Assembly (NCBI GenBank): GCA_022820485.1
Contig: JAJEFJ010000106.1
Coordinates: 62,001 to 126,000 of the forward strand
DNA: 64,000 bases
Reading direction: 5' to 3'
Source: Candidatus Latescibacterota bacterium
GTDB lineage: Bacteria; Latescibacterota; UBA2968; UBA8231
Positions 8,062 to 16,339 of the stretch are shown piece by piece. Position 1 is the stretch's first letter. Each line of letters opens with the position of its first letter. Under the pieces are notes generated by a model. It was not told the origin of the DNA. It made no database searches and worked only from the letters and a program-made list of their open reading frames with translations. A program made the position numbers and the translations under genes.

Positions 8062-9804
8062 CTACTCCAAATAGAAGAGAATCTCGTCGAGTTCCCGCTT
8101 GAAATTGGCAGCCTCCTCGGCCCGCCCTTCCCGTAGGGCGTCGCGCAGATCCTCCATCAGATTGACGATCTCTTCGCGATCTTCGGCTGGAGCAGTATCG
8201 AGCGATTTTTCGGCCCGCGCTAGGGTATCTTGCATCTCCTCGGGCACCTCGACGGGACCGGCCTCCTCCACGGCCCCTCCTTCCTCTACGCCCCAGAGTG
8301 CCTCAACGCGCTCCCTCGACGCGCTGAGTTCTTCTTCGGTAGAACGCCCCATAGCATCTTCGATGGTGCCATGGATTTCCCGGCCGGTCGCCCGCTCCAC
8401 GGCGTGAACTTTTAGCAGGCCATCGAGATCCAAGCTGTAGGTAAAGAGGATACCCTGCTCATAGGCGTCTTGCTGTCGATTTAAGTCGTTAAAGATAAAG
8501 GTGCCGATTTCCACGTTTTTCAAGGCGTCTGGATCTTCCCCCTGATAGACTTTGATCTCCACGGTCTCCTGGTCTTCAAACATCGTGAAAAACACCTCGG
8601 TCCGAGTGGCTGGGAGTTTGGCGTTGCGCCGGATGAGGGGAATGAATTGGTGGGCGTAGGGCATACCGTAGAGTTCCCCCATGGCACTGGTGCCAAAAGT
8701 ATAGGGCGTGATATCGACCAGCACGGCCGGCACGGCCTGCCCCATTTCGATCCCCGCCTGTACCGCCGCCCCCAGTGCCACGCACAAATCCGGGTCCACG
8801 CCGCCGTGCGGCTCCTGTCCCAAGCGCTCCGCCAGGAGTTGGGCAATGCGCGGAATGCGGGTCGAACCGCCCACCAGTAGAATGCGGTCGAGCTGGCTAG
8901 GGCGCACATCGGCGTCGTTGAGTGCTCCAGTGACGGCCTGCATGGTGTGGGCGAGCGGCTCTTCTAGATCGCGCTCAAAGTCGGCGCGGCTCAGTTCGCA
9001 GGAAAGATGCATCGCCTCGCCATTGACCGAGGCGATGTGGTCCTCTTCCACGCGGGCGTATGGCTGATGCGAGAGTTCGATTTTGGCCCCTTCGGCTGCC
9101 CGGCTCAGCCGCGCCTGCAAAAGGCGGTTCTGGCGGCCGTCGGCGAGGCCCAACTCGGTTTCGAGGTGGACGTTGAGGCGCTCGATGAGGACCTGATCGA
9201 AATCGTCGCCCCCTAAGTGGTTGTCGCCCGTGGAAGCCAAGACCTCGACCACCCCGGCTTCCATGCTCACCACCGAGACGTCGAAGGTGCCCCCGCCTAG
9301 ATCGTACACGAGGATTTTGCGGTGTCCCTCGCTGCTGCTTTCGTAACTGAGCGCCGCGGCCGTAGGCTCGTTGATGATCCGCACGACCTCTAGGCCGGCG
9401 AGATCGCCGGCTTCCCGGGTGGCCTGCCGCTGGGCATCGGTGAAATAGGCCGGTACCGTGATGACGGCCTTGGACACCGGCCGCCCTAGGGCGCGACTGG
9501 CCCGCTCTTTGAGCGCCTTGAGGATAAAGGCCGAAATCTCTTGCGGCGTGTATTCGTCCGCCCCCATCGGCACCTTGGTCTCAGACCCCATCAGGCGCTT
9601 GATAGAAAGCACGGTGCGCTCGGGGGCGACCGCGTACTGGTTGCGAGCTTGGTGCCCGACGATGACTTGCCCCATCTCATCGAGCCCCACACACGAAGGT
9701 ACAATCGCTTCATCGCCCTCCCGGACGATCTGGGGCGTCCCCCCGGCAATGATCGCCACTTCCGAGTTGGTCGTGCCCAAGTCTATACCGATAACCGCTT
9801 CCAT
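8062..9804 (-). CDS. Hsp70/DnaK-family chaperone, non-canonical
   Basis: The ATG at 9804 is chosen because AGGAG lies 8 bases upstream; a GTG at 9813 would sit directly on that site. The product has about 580 aa. The ATPase domain is intact: IGIDLGTTNSEVAII near the start, YDLGGGTFDVSVV around residues 175-188 and LLVGGSTRIPRI around 315-326. The substrate domain is recognisable, but the helical lid is short and acidic and lacks the EEVD-like tail, giving a length well below the roughly 640 of housekeeping DnaK. It is embedded with GrpE, a J-like protein and a large helical-repeat protein, so it is probably a specialised Hsp70 rather than the main DnaK. Stop-to-start gaps on both sides are 5 bases. 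Confidence 0.9.
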   Translation of the reverse strand: MEAVIGIDLGTTNSEVAIIAGGTPQIVREGDEAIVPSCVGLDEMGQVIVGHQARNQYAVAPERTVLSIKRLMGSETKVPMGADEYTPQEISAFILKALKERASRALGRPVSKAVITVPAYFTDAQRQATREAGDLAGLEVVRIINEPTAAALSYESSSEGHRKILVYDLGGGTFDVSVVSMEAGVVEVLASTGDNHLGGDDFDQVLIERLNVHLETELGLADGRQNRLLQARLSRAAEGAKIELSHQPYARVEEDHIASVNGEAMHLSCELSRADFERDLEEPLAHTMQAVTGALNDADVRPSQLDRILLVGGSTRIPRIAQLLAERLGQEPHGGVDPDLCVALGAAVQAGIEMGQAVPAVLVDITPYTFGTSAMGELYGMPYAHQFIPLIRRNAKLPATRTEVFFTMFEDQETVEIKVYQGEDPDALKNVEIGTFIFNDLNRQQDAYEQGILFTYSLDLDGLLKVHAVERATGREIHGTIEDAMGRSTEEELSASRERVEALWGVEEGGAVEEAGPVEVPEEMQDTLARAEKSLDTAPAEDREEIVNLMEDLRDALREGRAEEAANFKRELDEILFYLE

Positions 9805-9809
9805 GACAA

Positions 9810-10478
9810 TCACTCCTGTATGTCGAGGCGATTGACGGCTACCTCGGCCAAGCGCAGCACATCGCCGTCTCGCGTAAAACCACTGAGGAACTCCTCGACG
9901 ACCACATGGTCTGCAAACCGCGCGACTCGGCGCGACTCCACCGCCCGCATCGTGCGCGCATCAAAGGGATGCCCGACAGTCTGCACAAGCTGGACGCCGA
10001 ACTGGGCCAGCATCCGGTCAAAGCGTCTGAGGGCCAACTCATAGCCTTGCACCACGCCGGCGGTCCCCGGCGCGGGACGCCGGAACAGCCGCGGTGGTCG
10101 GTGCAGCTCGACTGCCGCGGCTTGGCCGCGCACCAAAGCGTCGCGCACCTCAAAAAAGGACTGTAGGCAGCGATCCTCGGCCACCCTAGCGACGCGCTTC
10201 TCAAAGGACGCTAGATCCTCTTGCCAGTGCTGTGCCCAGTCTGCGACCGTCTCGTATAGCGTCGCCGCCTTTTCCAGTTCCCGGCCGGCCTTGGCCTGTT
10301 CTCGGTTCTGCCGGCGGGTCTCCTGCCGCAGAGCGGCCATTTCGGCAAACAGGTCGCGCAGGTCGCACTCGGCGGTTTCCTCGCCATCGGCCTCTAAAGG
10401 ATCCTCGTTGCACTCATCCAGCCACTGCCCAAAATCCGCGAGGGCCTGTCGCTTCCAGTCGTCGCCCTTGCTACCCAT
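9810..10478 (-). CDS. GrpE-like nucleotide exchange factor
   Basis: This 222-aa protein has an acidic N-terminus, a long coiled coil (about residues 45-110: EMAALRQETRRQNREQAKAG) and a C-terminal beta domain. That domain keeps the GrpE pattern GVQLVQTVGHPFDARTMRAV followed by VVVEEFLSGFTRDGDVLRLAEVAVNR. GrpE releases ADP from Hsp70, and the partner gene is next door. It overlaps the upstream J-protein gene by 8 bases and ends 5 bases before the Hsp70 start. It is divergent from housekeeping GrpE and presumably dedicated to this Hsp70. Confidence 0.85.
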   Translation of the reverse strand: MGSKGDDWKRQALADFGQWLDECNEDPLEADGEETAECDLRDLFAEMAALRQETRRQNREQAKAGRELEKAATLYETVADWAQHWQEDLASFEKRVARVAEDRCLQSFFEVRDALVRGQAAAVELHRPPRLFRRPAPGTAGVVQGYELALRRFDRMLAQFGVQLVQTVGHPFDARTMRAVESRRVARFADHVVVEEFLSGFTRDGDVLRLAEVAVNRLDIQE

Positions 10479-10797
10479 CTTTGCCGTCGCCTTTCATCGT
10501 CGCCTTGCCTTCTGCGGCGAGGAGCGTTTGTAATCCCGGCGTCTTGCGCTGCACGGCACGCGCCTGGACCAAAGCCGCGAGGGCCAATTCAAAGTCGCCG
10601 TATTGGGCCATCCCGAAAATGGCCGATTCCACGCGGGAACGCACATCTTTCAGGGCCTCGTAGGAGGCCGTAATTTGCTGGAAACGCTCGGGGTTGCGGC
10701 TAGGCGGATGCGTGCGGATTAGCTGCAAATAGCGCTGGCGAATCTCTTCTTGGGACGCGGTCAGGGAAAGGCCCAAGGCCCAATAATGAGCTAGCAT
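10471..10797 (-). CDS. J-domain protein with HPP instead of HPD
   Basis: This 108-aa protein starts at ATG 10797 behind AGAGGAG. Residues 4-55 form a J domain (HYWALGLSLTASQEEIRQRY ... ERFQQITASYEALKD). The diagnostic HPD tripeptide that stimulates Hsp70 ATPase is HPP here (residues 30-32). Some bacterial J-like proteins carry PP at this point, so this may be a family trait rather than a mutation. The C-terminal half is a short helical tail with no zinc fingers. The overlap with grpE shows translational coupling. Whether it stimulates the Hsp70 ATPase is uncertain. Confidence 0.85.
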   Translation of the reverse strand: MLAHYWALGLSLTASQEEIRQRYLQLIRTHPPSRNPERFQQITASYEALKDVRSRVESAIFGMAQYGDFELALAALVQARAVQRKTPGLQTLLAAEGKATMKGDGKDG

Positions 10798-10891
10798 GTC
10801 TGTACTCCTCTCAGCAGCCGGCGCAACAGGTTAAGTGCGCTCTTCACCTCTGCGTTTATCTGCGGATACGCTGTTGTCGGGTGCCTGCTTC

Positions 10892-13564
10892 TCAACGATG
10901 CTTTTTCTTTTTTTTGCGGGCGAAAAGTAGAAAGTACAGTTCGGGCGAGAGGGCGTCGCTTAGGTCCGCCGCTTCGCACTCGCGGCCAATCCGCTCCAGA
11001 TCTCGCCGCGTCTGCTGGCTAGACTTGAGGAAGCCGGCAAATTCCTTCAATGCGGCCAGCGGGGCACCGCGTAAGCTGTTTTCGTCGATGAAGTCCTCCA
11101 GCTCGCTTAGTTCGTCCGCTAGATCTCCATCGCTCAGCTCCGGTGACTCAGCCGCATCGTCGAGCAGCACCTCTAAAGCCCCCTCTAACGACCCGCCTTC
11201 CCCGCCGAGGAGGTCGGCGGGTAGCGGCAGCCCACCCCCGAACAGGGGCACGGGCCAATCCAGCACGTCAAAACGGAACTGCTGTAGGGCCTGTCGCAAG
11301 GGGCCGTGCGCGTAGTTGGCCAGCCGCATCGCAGCCGCCCGCAGCCGCGTCTGGTCGGCTGCATCCGCTGCGTCGAGGACTTCGGCAAAGCGCCGCGAAT
11401 CGTAGTCTTGGCCCTCTTGGTAGCGGATCACCGCCAAGTAGAACAGGAGCAACGGGTCGCGTTGGGCCTTTTGGCGGCCCCGCAGGCGGCGGTTTATTTC
11501 AGCGCGCACCGGAGCGTGCTGGTCGCAGGCCAGCAGGATATCGAAGAAGACGAGCAAGTGATCTCCTTCGAGGTGCTCCATGAGTGCGGTCCACCAGTCG
11601 GCGAGGACCGGAGCGATCTGGAGGCGGTCGTAGAGGATGCGGAAGTCAGCGGGCAAAGGGGCGATGAGCTCGAGCACGGCGTCCGGGCCGAGTTGCTCCA
11701 AGGCCGTTGCCTGGCGCTCGAGCAACGCCTTCAGGGCATTTCCCATCTCGGGCTTGACGTTCTTGATCTGGCTGTTTTCCGCCAAATCGTGCAGCAGCAA
11801 AGCCAAAGTTCTGAGTCGGGCACTCGGCGGCAGGCCCTCTAAGTGGGGAGCGACGATCGCGGCGGCGTCCCCGCCAGCGGATACCACCGCCAGCAAAAGA
11901 CGCTTCACCCGCAAGACGAACGCCAGCCGCGGGCGTTCTAAGTCCTCAGCGCGCTGGAGATCTTGGGCCGCTAGCTTAAACCTTCCGCGCTTGCGGCTCT
12001 GATCGGCGGACTTGAGGAAGCCGACAGCCTGCATATCCAAGAGACGCTCGTCGTGGGGAGCGCACTTGCGGCCCTCAGCCAGCGACTTTTCGGCGCGGCG
12101 ATACGCATTCTTGGCATAGTGGAGAGCCGCCAGCTCTAGGTGGGGGTCTGGATCGTCTGGGAAGCGGGCCGCCATAGCGCCCAAGGTCTTTTCAAACTGG
12201 GCTTGGTACTCGGGGTGGCCCCGCAGCAAATCGAGCAGAAAGCGATAGCCTGCGCGGTTGTCGGGATCGGCCGCGAGGCTAGCCGTCATCAATTGGGCCA
12301 ATACCATCCCGGGATCGTCGAGCCGCTCGTCTAGCAGGGCAGCGAGCGACTCGATCATTTCGTAAGGCAGGAAGTCGGGCTGAAGACCGACCTTGTGGCC
12401 GGTCCGGGCCATGGCCTCCAGCACGCGGCCTCGGGCCACAGCCCGATCTGGCGCATGGGGAAACGCCACGGACAGCAGGTCGAGGTACACAGCCGCCGGA
12501 CCGGGATCCCACCGGTCGGGAGCTAGCTGCTGGATGAGCAAGCCAATCTGGGCCGTGGTACTAGCCACCCGCTCAGTCGGCAGCAGACGCTGCACCAGCC
12601 CGGGAATGGCCTCAATGGGTACTTTGTTCCGAGGAACGGCTAGCCCAACCACCTGCAGCAGGGCCATTTGAGCTTGGAGGGGCTCTTCGGGGTAGAGGGC
12701 AACAGCCAAGCCGGGGATAAGTCGTTCGATATCGCGCAGACGCCCTTTGTGGATGGCCGCGCCCAGTTGGTCGGCCAAGGCCGCGCTGGCCGTCCCTAGG
12801 GCTTGCTGCACGGCCGCCGGCCCGGCCACTCCTTCGCCGGTACAAAGGCGTCGCCATTCGGCGACCGTGTGCGTCAGGGCAAAGTCGGCCGGCAGCAGGT
12901 CGAGAATCCGGCGCAACCCCTCGTCATCGCCGGCACCGAAACACACCATGGCCTTGCAAAACAAACGCCAAGCCGCAAACGGGGAGCGCCGACCGATTCC
13001 TCCGAGCAGGCCGACGGCCCGCTCCCAGTCCCCAGCATCCATAGCTTCGAGACTCGATTCGACCTGCCCGGCGTCGCGCCGCAAGGGATGATCCGTCGCA
13101 AAAACTTCGAGGCCCTGCCAGCACCGTTGGATCACGAGGAGGTCTGCCAGCATCCGCTCGACTTGGGGAATGGGCGGCCGTTGGGCCTGCAAATAGTCCG
13201 CATAATCCGCCAAGGCTTCGGCCCCATCTGCGTGGCGGACGTACTGCAGCCAATCCTCTTCGGTTAGCGGCTGGAAGGCAATGGAGACTCGGTGTTGTGC
13301 AGCCGAGGTGCGCATCGCAGCGGCTTCTTTGGCCAAGCCCTTTTCCGCCAACTGACGGGCGCGCTGCATGCAGGCACAAAACAGCAACAGCGGCAGTTCC
13401 TCCAGCGCGGGGTCGCCGTGTTGGGCCTGCCTGAGCAGGTCGAGTGCTCTGCGTCCATCCCCCTCCGTTAAACTCTGTCGGGCCTGCGCCAACAGATGCT
13501 TGGGCGGTACGCGCCGCTGTTTTAACCGTTTCTGCTTTCGCTCTCTGCGGCTGTGTTTGGGCAT
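10892..13564 (-). CDS. large helical-repeat (TPR-like) protein of the Hsp70 operon
   Basis: This 890-aa protein starts at ATG 13562-13564, overlapping the PhyH stop as TAATG. It opens with a highly basic segment (RRERKQKRLKQRR) and closes with RKKKKKHR. Between them are repeated helical pairs of TPR or HEAT character, for example ALDLLRQAQHGDPALEELPL and LELAALHYAKNAYRRAEKSL. There is no signal peptide or membrane segment, so it is likely cytoplasmic. Basic ends could bind nucleic acid or ribosomes. I know no named family. The order with J, GrpE and Hsp70 downstream suggests a scaffold or client of that chaperone. A 94-base gap separates it from the J gene. Confidence 0.75.
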   Translation of the reverse strand: MPKHSRRERKQKRLKQRRVPPKHLLAQARQSLTEGDGRRALDLLRQAQHGDPALEELPLLLFCACMQRARQLAEKGLAKEAAAMRTSAAQHRVSIAFQPLTEEDWLQYVRHADGAEALADYADYLQAQRPPIPQVERMLADLLVIQRCWQGLEVFATDHPLRRDAGQVESSLEAMDAGDWERAVGLLGGIGRRSPFAAWRLFCKAMVCFGAGDDEGLRRILDLLPADFALTHTVAEWRRLCTGEGVAGPAAVQQALGTASAALADQLGAAIHKGRLRDIERLIPGLAVALYPEEPLQAQMALLQVVGLAVPRNKVPIEAIPGLVQRLLPTERVASTTAQIGLLIQQLAPDRWDPGPAAVYLDLLSVAFPHAPDRAVARGRVLEAMARTGHKVGLQPDFLPYEMIESLAALLDERLDDPGMVLAQLMTASLAADPDNRAGYRFLLDLLRGHPEYQAQFEKTLGAMAARFPDDPDPHLELAALHYAKNAYRRAEKSLAEGRKCAPHDERLLDMQAVGFLKSADQSRKRGRFKLAAQDLQRAEDLERPRLAFVLRVKRLLLAVVSAGGDAAAIVAPHLEGLPPSARLRTLALLLHDLAENSQIKNVKPEMGNALKALLERQATALEQLGPDAVLELIAPLPADFRILYDRLQIAPVLADWWTALMEHLEGDHLLVFFDILLACDQHAPVRAEINRRLRGRQKAQRDPLLLFYLAVIRYQEGQDYDSRRFAEVLDAADAADQTRLRAAAMRLANYAHGPLRQALQQFRFDVLDWPVPLFGGGLPLPADLLGGEGGSLEGALEVLLDDAAESPELSDGDLADELSELEDFIDENSLRGAPLAALKEFAGFLKSSQQTRRDLERIGRECEAADLSDALSPELYFLLFARKKKKKHR

Positions 13565-14391
13565 TATACTCCGTCTTCCGAGGTTGCAGGATTGTACGTT
13601 CTAACGTTATAAATAGTGAATTGCTCGCATCCGGCAAAGGGCATGTGCTCCCCCTCGACGTACTGCGGCCGCGGCGCGTATTTATTCCCCACTTCGGGCA
13701 CCACTTCACCTCGGCACATAATGCAAGGACTGCGATCCACTGTGACCTTAGTACTGGTTGGAATGTAGCGCAGAGTAAGCCCAACCCGCCATTGGTCCGA
13801 CGTGTTGGCATTGGACCCGTGGATGATGCTCGGGTGGTGGATGGAAATATCCCCCGCCTCCAGCTCCAGATCGACGGCGTCGGCATCGTCAATCTGGTCG
13901 GGGTGGATGCCGACACCAAGGACGTACTTATCCCTATCGAGATCGACCATCTCGCTGCGCTTGAGCAAGCGCTTGGTGTTCGTCCCCGGCAAAACCCGCA
14001 TACAGCCATTGGCTACCGTCGAGTCCGTGCCAGCCACCCACAGCGTAGTGACCTCCATCGGCTCCAAGGGCCAGTACGAGCCGTCCTGATGCCACTGCAC
14101 GGCTTGGCCGGTGCTGGGTTTTTTGGCGATATAGTGCGCCGCGAACATGGCCACATTAGGCCCGAGGAATTGCGCCGCAATATCAACCAGCCGGTCGTCG
14201 GTGACTAGGCGGTGCATAAAGGGATCATGCACCATTAGTTCGTGGTGCAATTGCTCGGGGCGCGTGCCCGGATTCTTTTTGACCAACCAGTGGACGTGCT
14301 CCACCGTCTCGGCGGCCAACTCCGCATCAATGGCCTTGCGGGCAATGCAAAAGCCCTGCTCGTCGTATGCTTGGCGCAGTGTCGTTTCCAT
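13564..14391 (-). CDS. phytanoyl-CoA dioxygenase (PhyH) family oxygenase, canonical HxD
   Basis: This 275-aa protein has the classic Fe(II)/2-oxoglutarate facial triad: H101-Q-D103 in VQWHQDGSYW and H191 in HHPSIIHGSN, with R202 as likely co-substrate anchor. The start is ATG 14391 behind AGGAGG. It is the best canonical PhyH member in the window and resembles the small-molecule hydroxylase group. The stop overlaps the start of the 890-aa repeat protein, so it may be co-translated with the chaperone genes, and a cupin gene lies 15 bases upstream. The substrate is unknown. Confidence 0.9.
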   Translation of the reverse strand: METTLRQAYDEQGFCIARKAIDAELAAETVEHVHWLVKKNPGTRPEQLHHELMVHDPFMHRLVTDDRLVDIAAQFLGPNVAMFAAHYIAKKPSTGQAVQWHQDGSYWPLEPMEVTTLWVAGTDSTVANGCMRVLPGTNTKRLLKRSEMVDLDRDKYVLGVGIHPDQIDDADAVDLELEAGDISIHHPSIIHGSNANTSDQWRVGLTLRYIPTSTKVTVDRSPCIMCRGEVVPEVGNKYAPRPQYVEGEHMPFAGCEQFTIYNVRTYNPATSEDGV

Positions 14392-14406
14392 CTGTTCCTT
14401 GTCCTC

Positions 14407-14742
14407 CTAGGCTCGCCACGCTGGATGGGTGACATGCAGCAAATAGGCCCGTTCCGGCACGGTGATGATCGTCTGCGTACCCTTTTCAATATAACCCAAA
14501 TCACCTGCCTCGTATTGCACCGGCTCCTGATCCGCGACTTGAATCTCCAAATGCCCCTCCAACATGAAAAAGACCTCGTCGTAATCAAAGGTCCACACCA
14601 ACCGGCTGGCCTCTAGATACTCGGTAAAACCGGCCGACAATTTGTTGCCGACGCCAACAATGGGATCGGAAACCTGCACCGTGGCACCGGGCACGTCAAA
14701 ATCGGTTAAATTTCTCTGGTCCTTCTCTACTTTATAGATCAT
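14407..14742 (-). CDS. small cupin-domain protein
   Basis: This 111-aa single-domain cupin is similar in size to EutQ-type and ectoine-synthase-like cupins. The core is DEVFFMLEGHLEIQV followed by YEAGDLGYIEKGTQTIITVP, the two cupin motifs, although the first motif lacks the usual His-x-His pair. Metal binding is therefore uncertain. It is the first gene of the minus-strand run leading to PhyH and the chaperone set. The function could be small-ligand binding or isomerisation. Confidence 0.75.
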   Translation of the reverse strand: MIYKVEKDQRNLTDFDVPGATVQVSDPIVGVGNKLSAGFTEYLEASRLVWTFDYDEVFFMLEGHLEIQVADQEPVQYEAGDLGYIEKGTQTIITVPERAYLLHVTHPAWRA

Positions 14743-15018
14743 GGCGCACTCCTAGTTCTTTTTATCCAGCTTGAATTTCGCCATATTTCCTTCGCTCATG
14801 GCGCGTCGCTCTCCGAGCAGATATGATAGTGCTAACGTACGAGAATCCCGCAGTTGCACCAACAAGGGCACTCGCTGCAACATTGTTCGCCATAGCATTT
14901 TTCAATACCTTGCACGCTCCGTGCAGGCTGCTGACGCAACCCCCCATGCCGGAGCTTCACCGATGAAAGTCCTCTTACGCCAGCGCGATCTCTCCGACGG
15001 TCACCAAGGAGATCCGAC
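14743..15018. other. divergent intergenic region
   Basis: 276 bases separate the cupin gene (leftward) from the enolase-superfamily gene (rightward). Short ORFs on both strands have no ribosome site and no recognisable product. AAGGAGA at 15005-15011 is the ribosome site of the rightward gene. I see no clear promoter hexamers or operator. Confidence 0.4.
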
Positions 15019-16266
15019 GTGAAGGTGGCTAGCGTCGAACTCACCAACCTCGACGTGCCATTCGAGCGGTATGCTGGCCAGCACCTGCAGTACTGGATTG
15101 CGCCGTGGCGGATCGTTCAGGTGTGCAAGTTGACGCTGGACAACGGGATCGTCGGTTGGGGTGAGACCATCCCGAATGCCACCCATGCCCGGGTACCGGA
15201 CGACATCGCAGAACGCATCGTTGGCGAAGAGGCAGCGGCTTTATTGTGGCGCGACGAGCTCGGTGCCGGGGTGCAGATCGCTCTGTTCGATGCCGTGGCG
15301 AAAAACGAAAACGTCCCGATCTGCGACCTGCTGGGGCCGCGGGTACGCAACGGGTGTCCGATCTCCTGGTGGACCTGCGACATGGGCCCGGAGGATTGGG
15401 CTCGCCAGTGCGAGATGGCGGTTGCGCAGGGGTATATGTCGGCCAAGCTCAAGACGAGGCCGTGGCAAGACCTGCACGCCTGCCTGCAGGCGGTGCTGCG
15501 CGTAGTTCCGCCGCAATTTAAACTCGACCTCGATTTCAACGGTCACTTAGTGAATGCCGCCAATGCAGTCCCGCTGCTAAAATCGCTTGAGCAGTACGAG
15601 CAACTGGCGATGATCGAGACCCCGATACCGCAGGAGGATATCGCCGGCAATCTCCAAGTTCGGTCGCGGATCAACCGGCCCATCGCCATGCACGTGGACA
15701 GACCTCCGCTCATGACGGTGCTGCGCGACGACATCGCGGACGGCCTGATTATCGGGGGCGGTGCCTCGCAGCTAATGCAACAGCAGGCCGTAGTCGCAGC
15801 CGCCAACAAACCGTTCTGGCTGCAACTAGTCGGTACCGGCATCACCACAGCTTGGGCGGCTCACGTGGGGGCGGTCTGCCCCGAGGCCCGGTGGCCGGCC
15901 ATCACCTGCATGAACATCTATCAGAGTCAGCTACTGAAGAGACCAATCGAAGTGCAGGGCGGCTACTACCCGGTTCCCCAAGGGCCCGGTCTGGGTATCG
16001 AGATCGATGAGGCGGCGGTGCAGAAATACACAGTGGACTACTCGACGGTACACGAGATTCGCCACTTTTATCGCTATGTCCGCTCCGGCGGCCAGAGTGC
16101 GCACATCGCCGGCAACAGGAGCGCTTTCCACGGGCGCTACCGGCAAGCCGGACTGCCCCTTTTCGAGACCGGCTCAACGCTTGAGGTCATCGCCGACGAC
16201 GGCAGCAGCGAATTCGCCGAGTTCTACAGCGACATCGAGCGGCGCGGCGTCCTCTTCGGGAAATAA
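15019..16266 (+). CDS. enolase-superfamily (mandelate racemase/muconate lactonizing type) enzyme
   Basis: This 415-aa protein starts at GTG 15019 behind AAGGAGA. The N-terminal capping domain ends in VGWGETIPN. The barrel carries a KxK motif (K143-L-K145) and metal-ligand candidates D170/D172 (KLDLDFNG) and E200 (MIETPIP). The third-strand ligand position reads HVDRP (H225, D227) instead of the usual acidic cluster. Such enzymes abstract a proton alpha to a carboxylate, usually dehydrating or racemising sugar acids. The last 90 residues extend beyond most members. Neighbouring hydrolase and transporter genes on the same strand suggest a catabolic unit. The exact substrate is unknown. Confidence 0.8.
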   Translation: MKVASVELTNLDVPFERYAGQHLQYWIAPWRIVQVCKLTLDNGIVGWGETIPNATHARVPDDIAERIVGEEAAALLWRDELGAGVQIALFDAVAKNENVPICDLLGPRVRNGCPISWWTCDMGPEDWARQCEMAVAQGYMSAKLKTRPWQDLHACLQAVLRVVPPQFKLDLDFNGHLVNAANAVPLLKSLEQYEQLAMIETPIPQEDIAGNLQVRSRINRPIAMHVDRPPLMTVLRDDIADGLIIGGGASQLMQQQAVVAAANKPFWLQLVGTGITTAWAAHVGAVCPEARWPAITCMNIYQSQLLKRPIEVQGGYYPVPQGPGLGIEIDEAAVQKYTVDYSTVHEIRHFYRYVRSGGQSAHIAGNRSAFHGRYRQAGLPLFETGSTLEVIADDGSSEFAEFYSDIERRGVLFGK

Positions 16267-16339
16267 GCGCCAGCGGCGTCCGAGTTGTGAACATCCTCAA
16301 AGGAGAATAGGTGAAGATCACCGACACCTGACCAATACC

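Noticed and set aside
8230-10663. Several plus-strand ORFs of 60-167 aa
   Set aside because: All are antisense to Hsp70, GrpE and J genes, whose conserved motifs fix the coding strand.
12924-14009. Minus-strand ORF of 361 aa
   Set aside because: It overlaps the real PhyH and 890-aa genes in another frame and has no family pattern.
13444-14208. Plus-strand ORF of 254 aa
   Set aside because: Antisense to the PhyH gene at 13564-14391; no ribosome site or recognisable domain.
14762-14947. Small minus-strand ORF of 61 aa
   Set aside because: No ribosome site, no conserved pattern, and placed in a divergent intergenic region.
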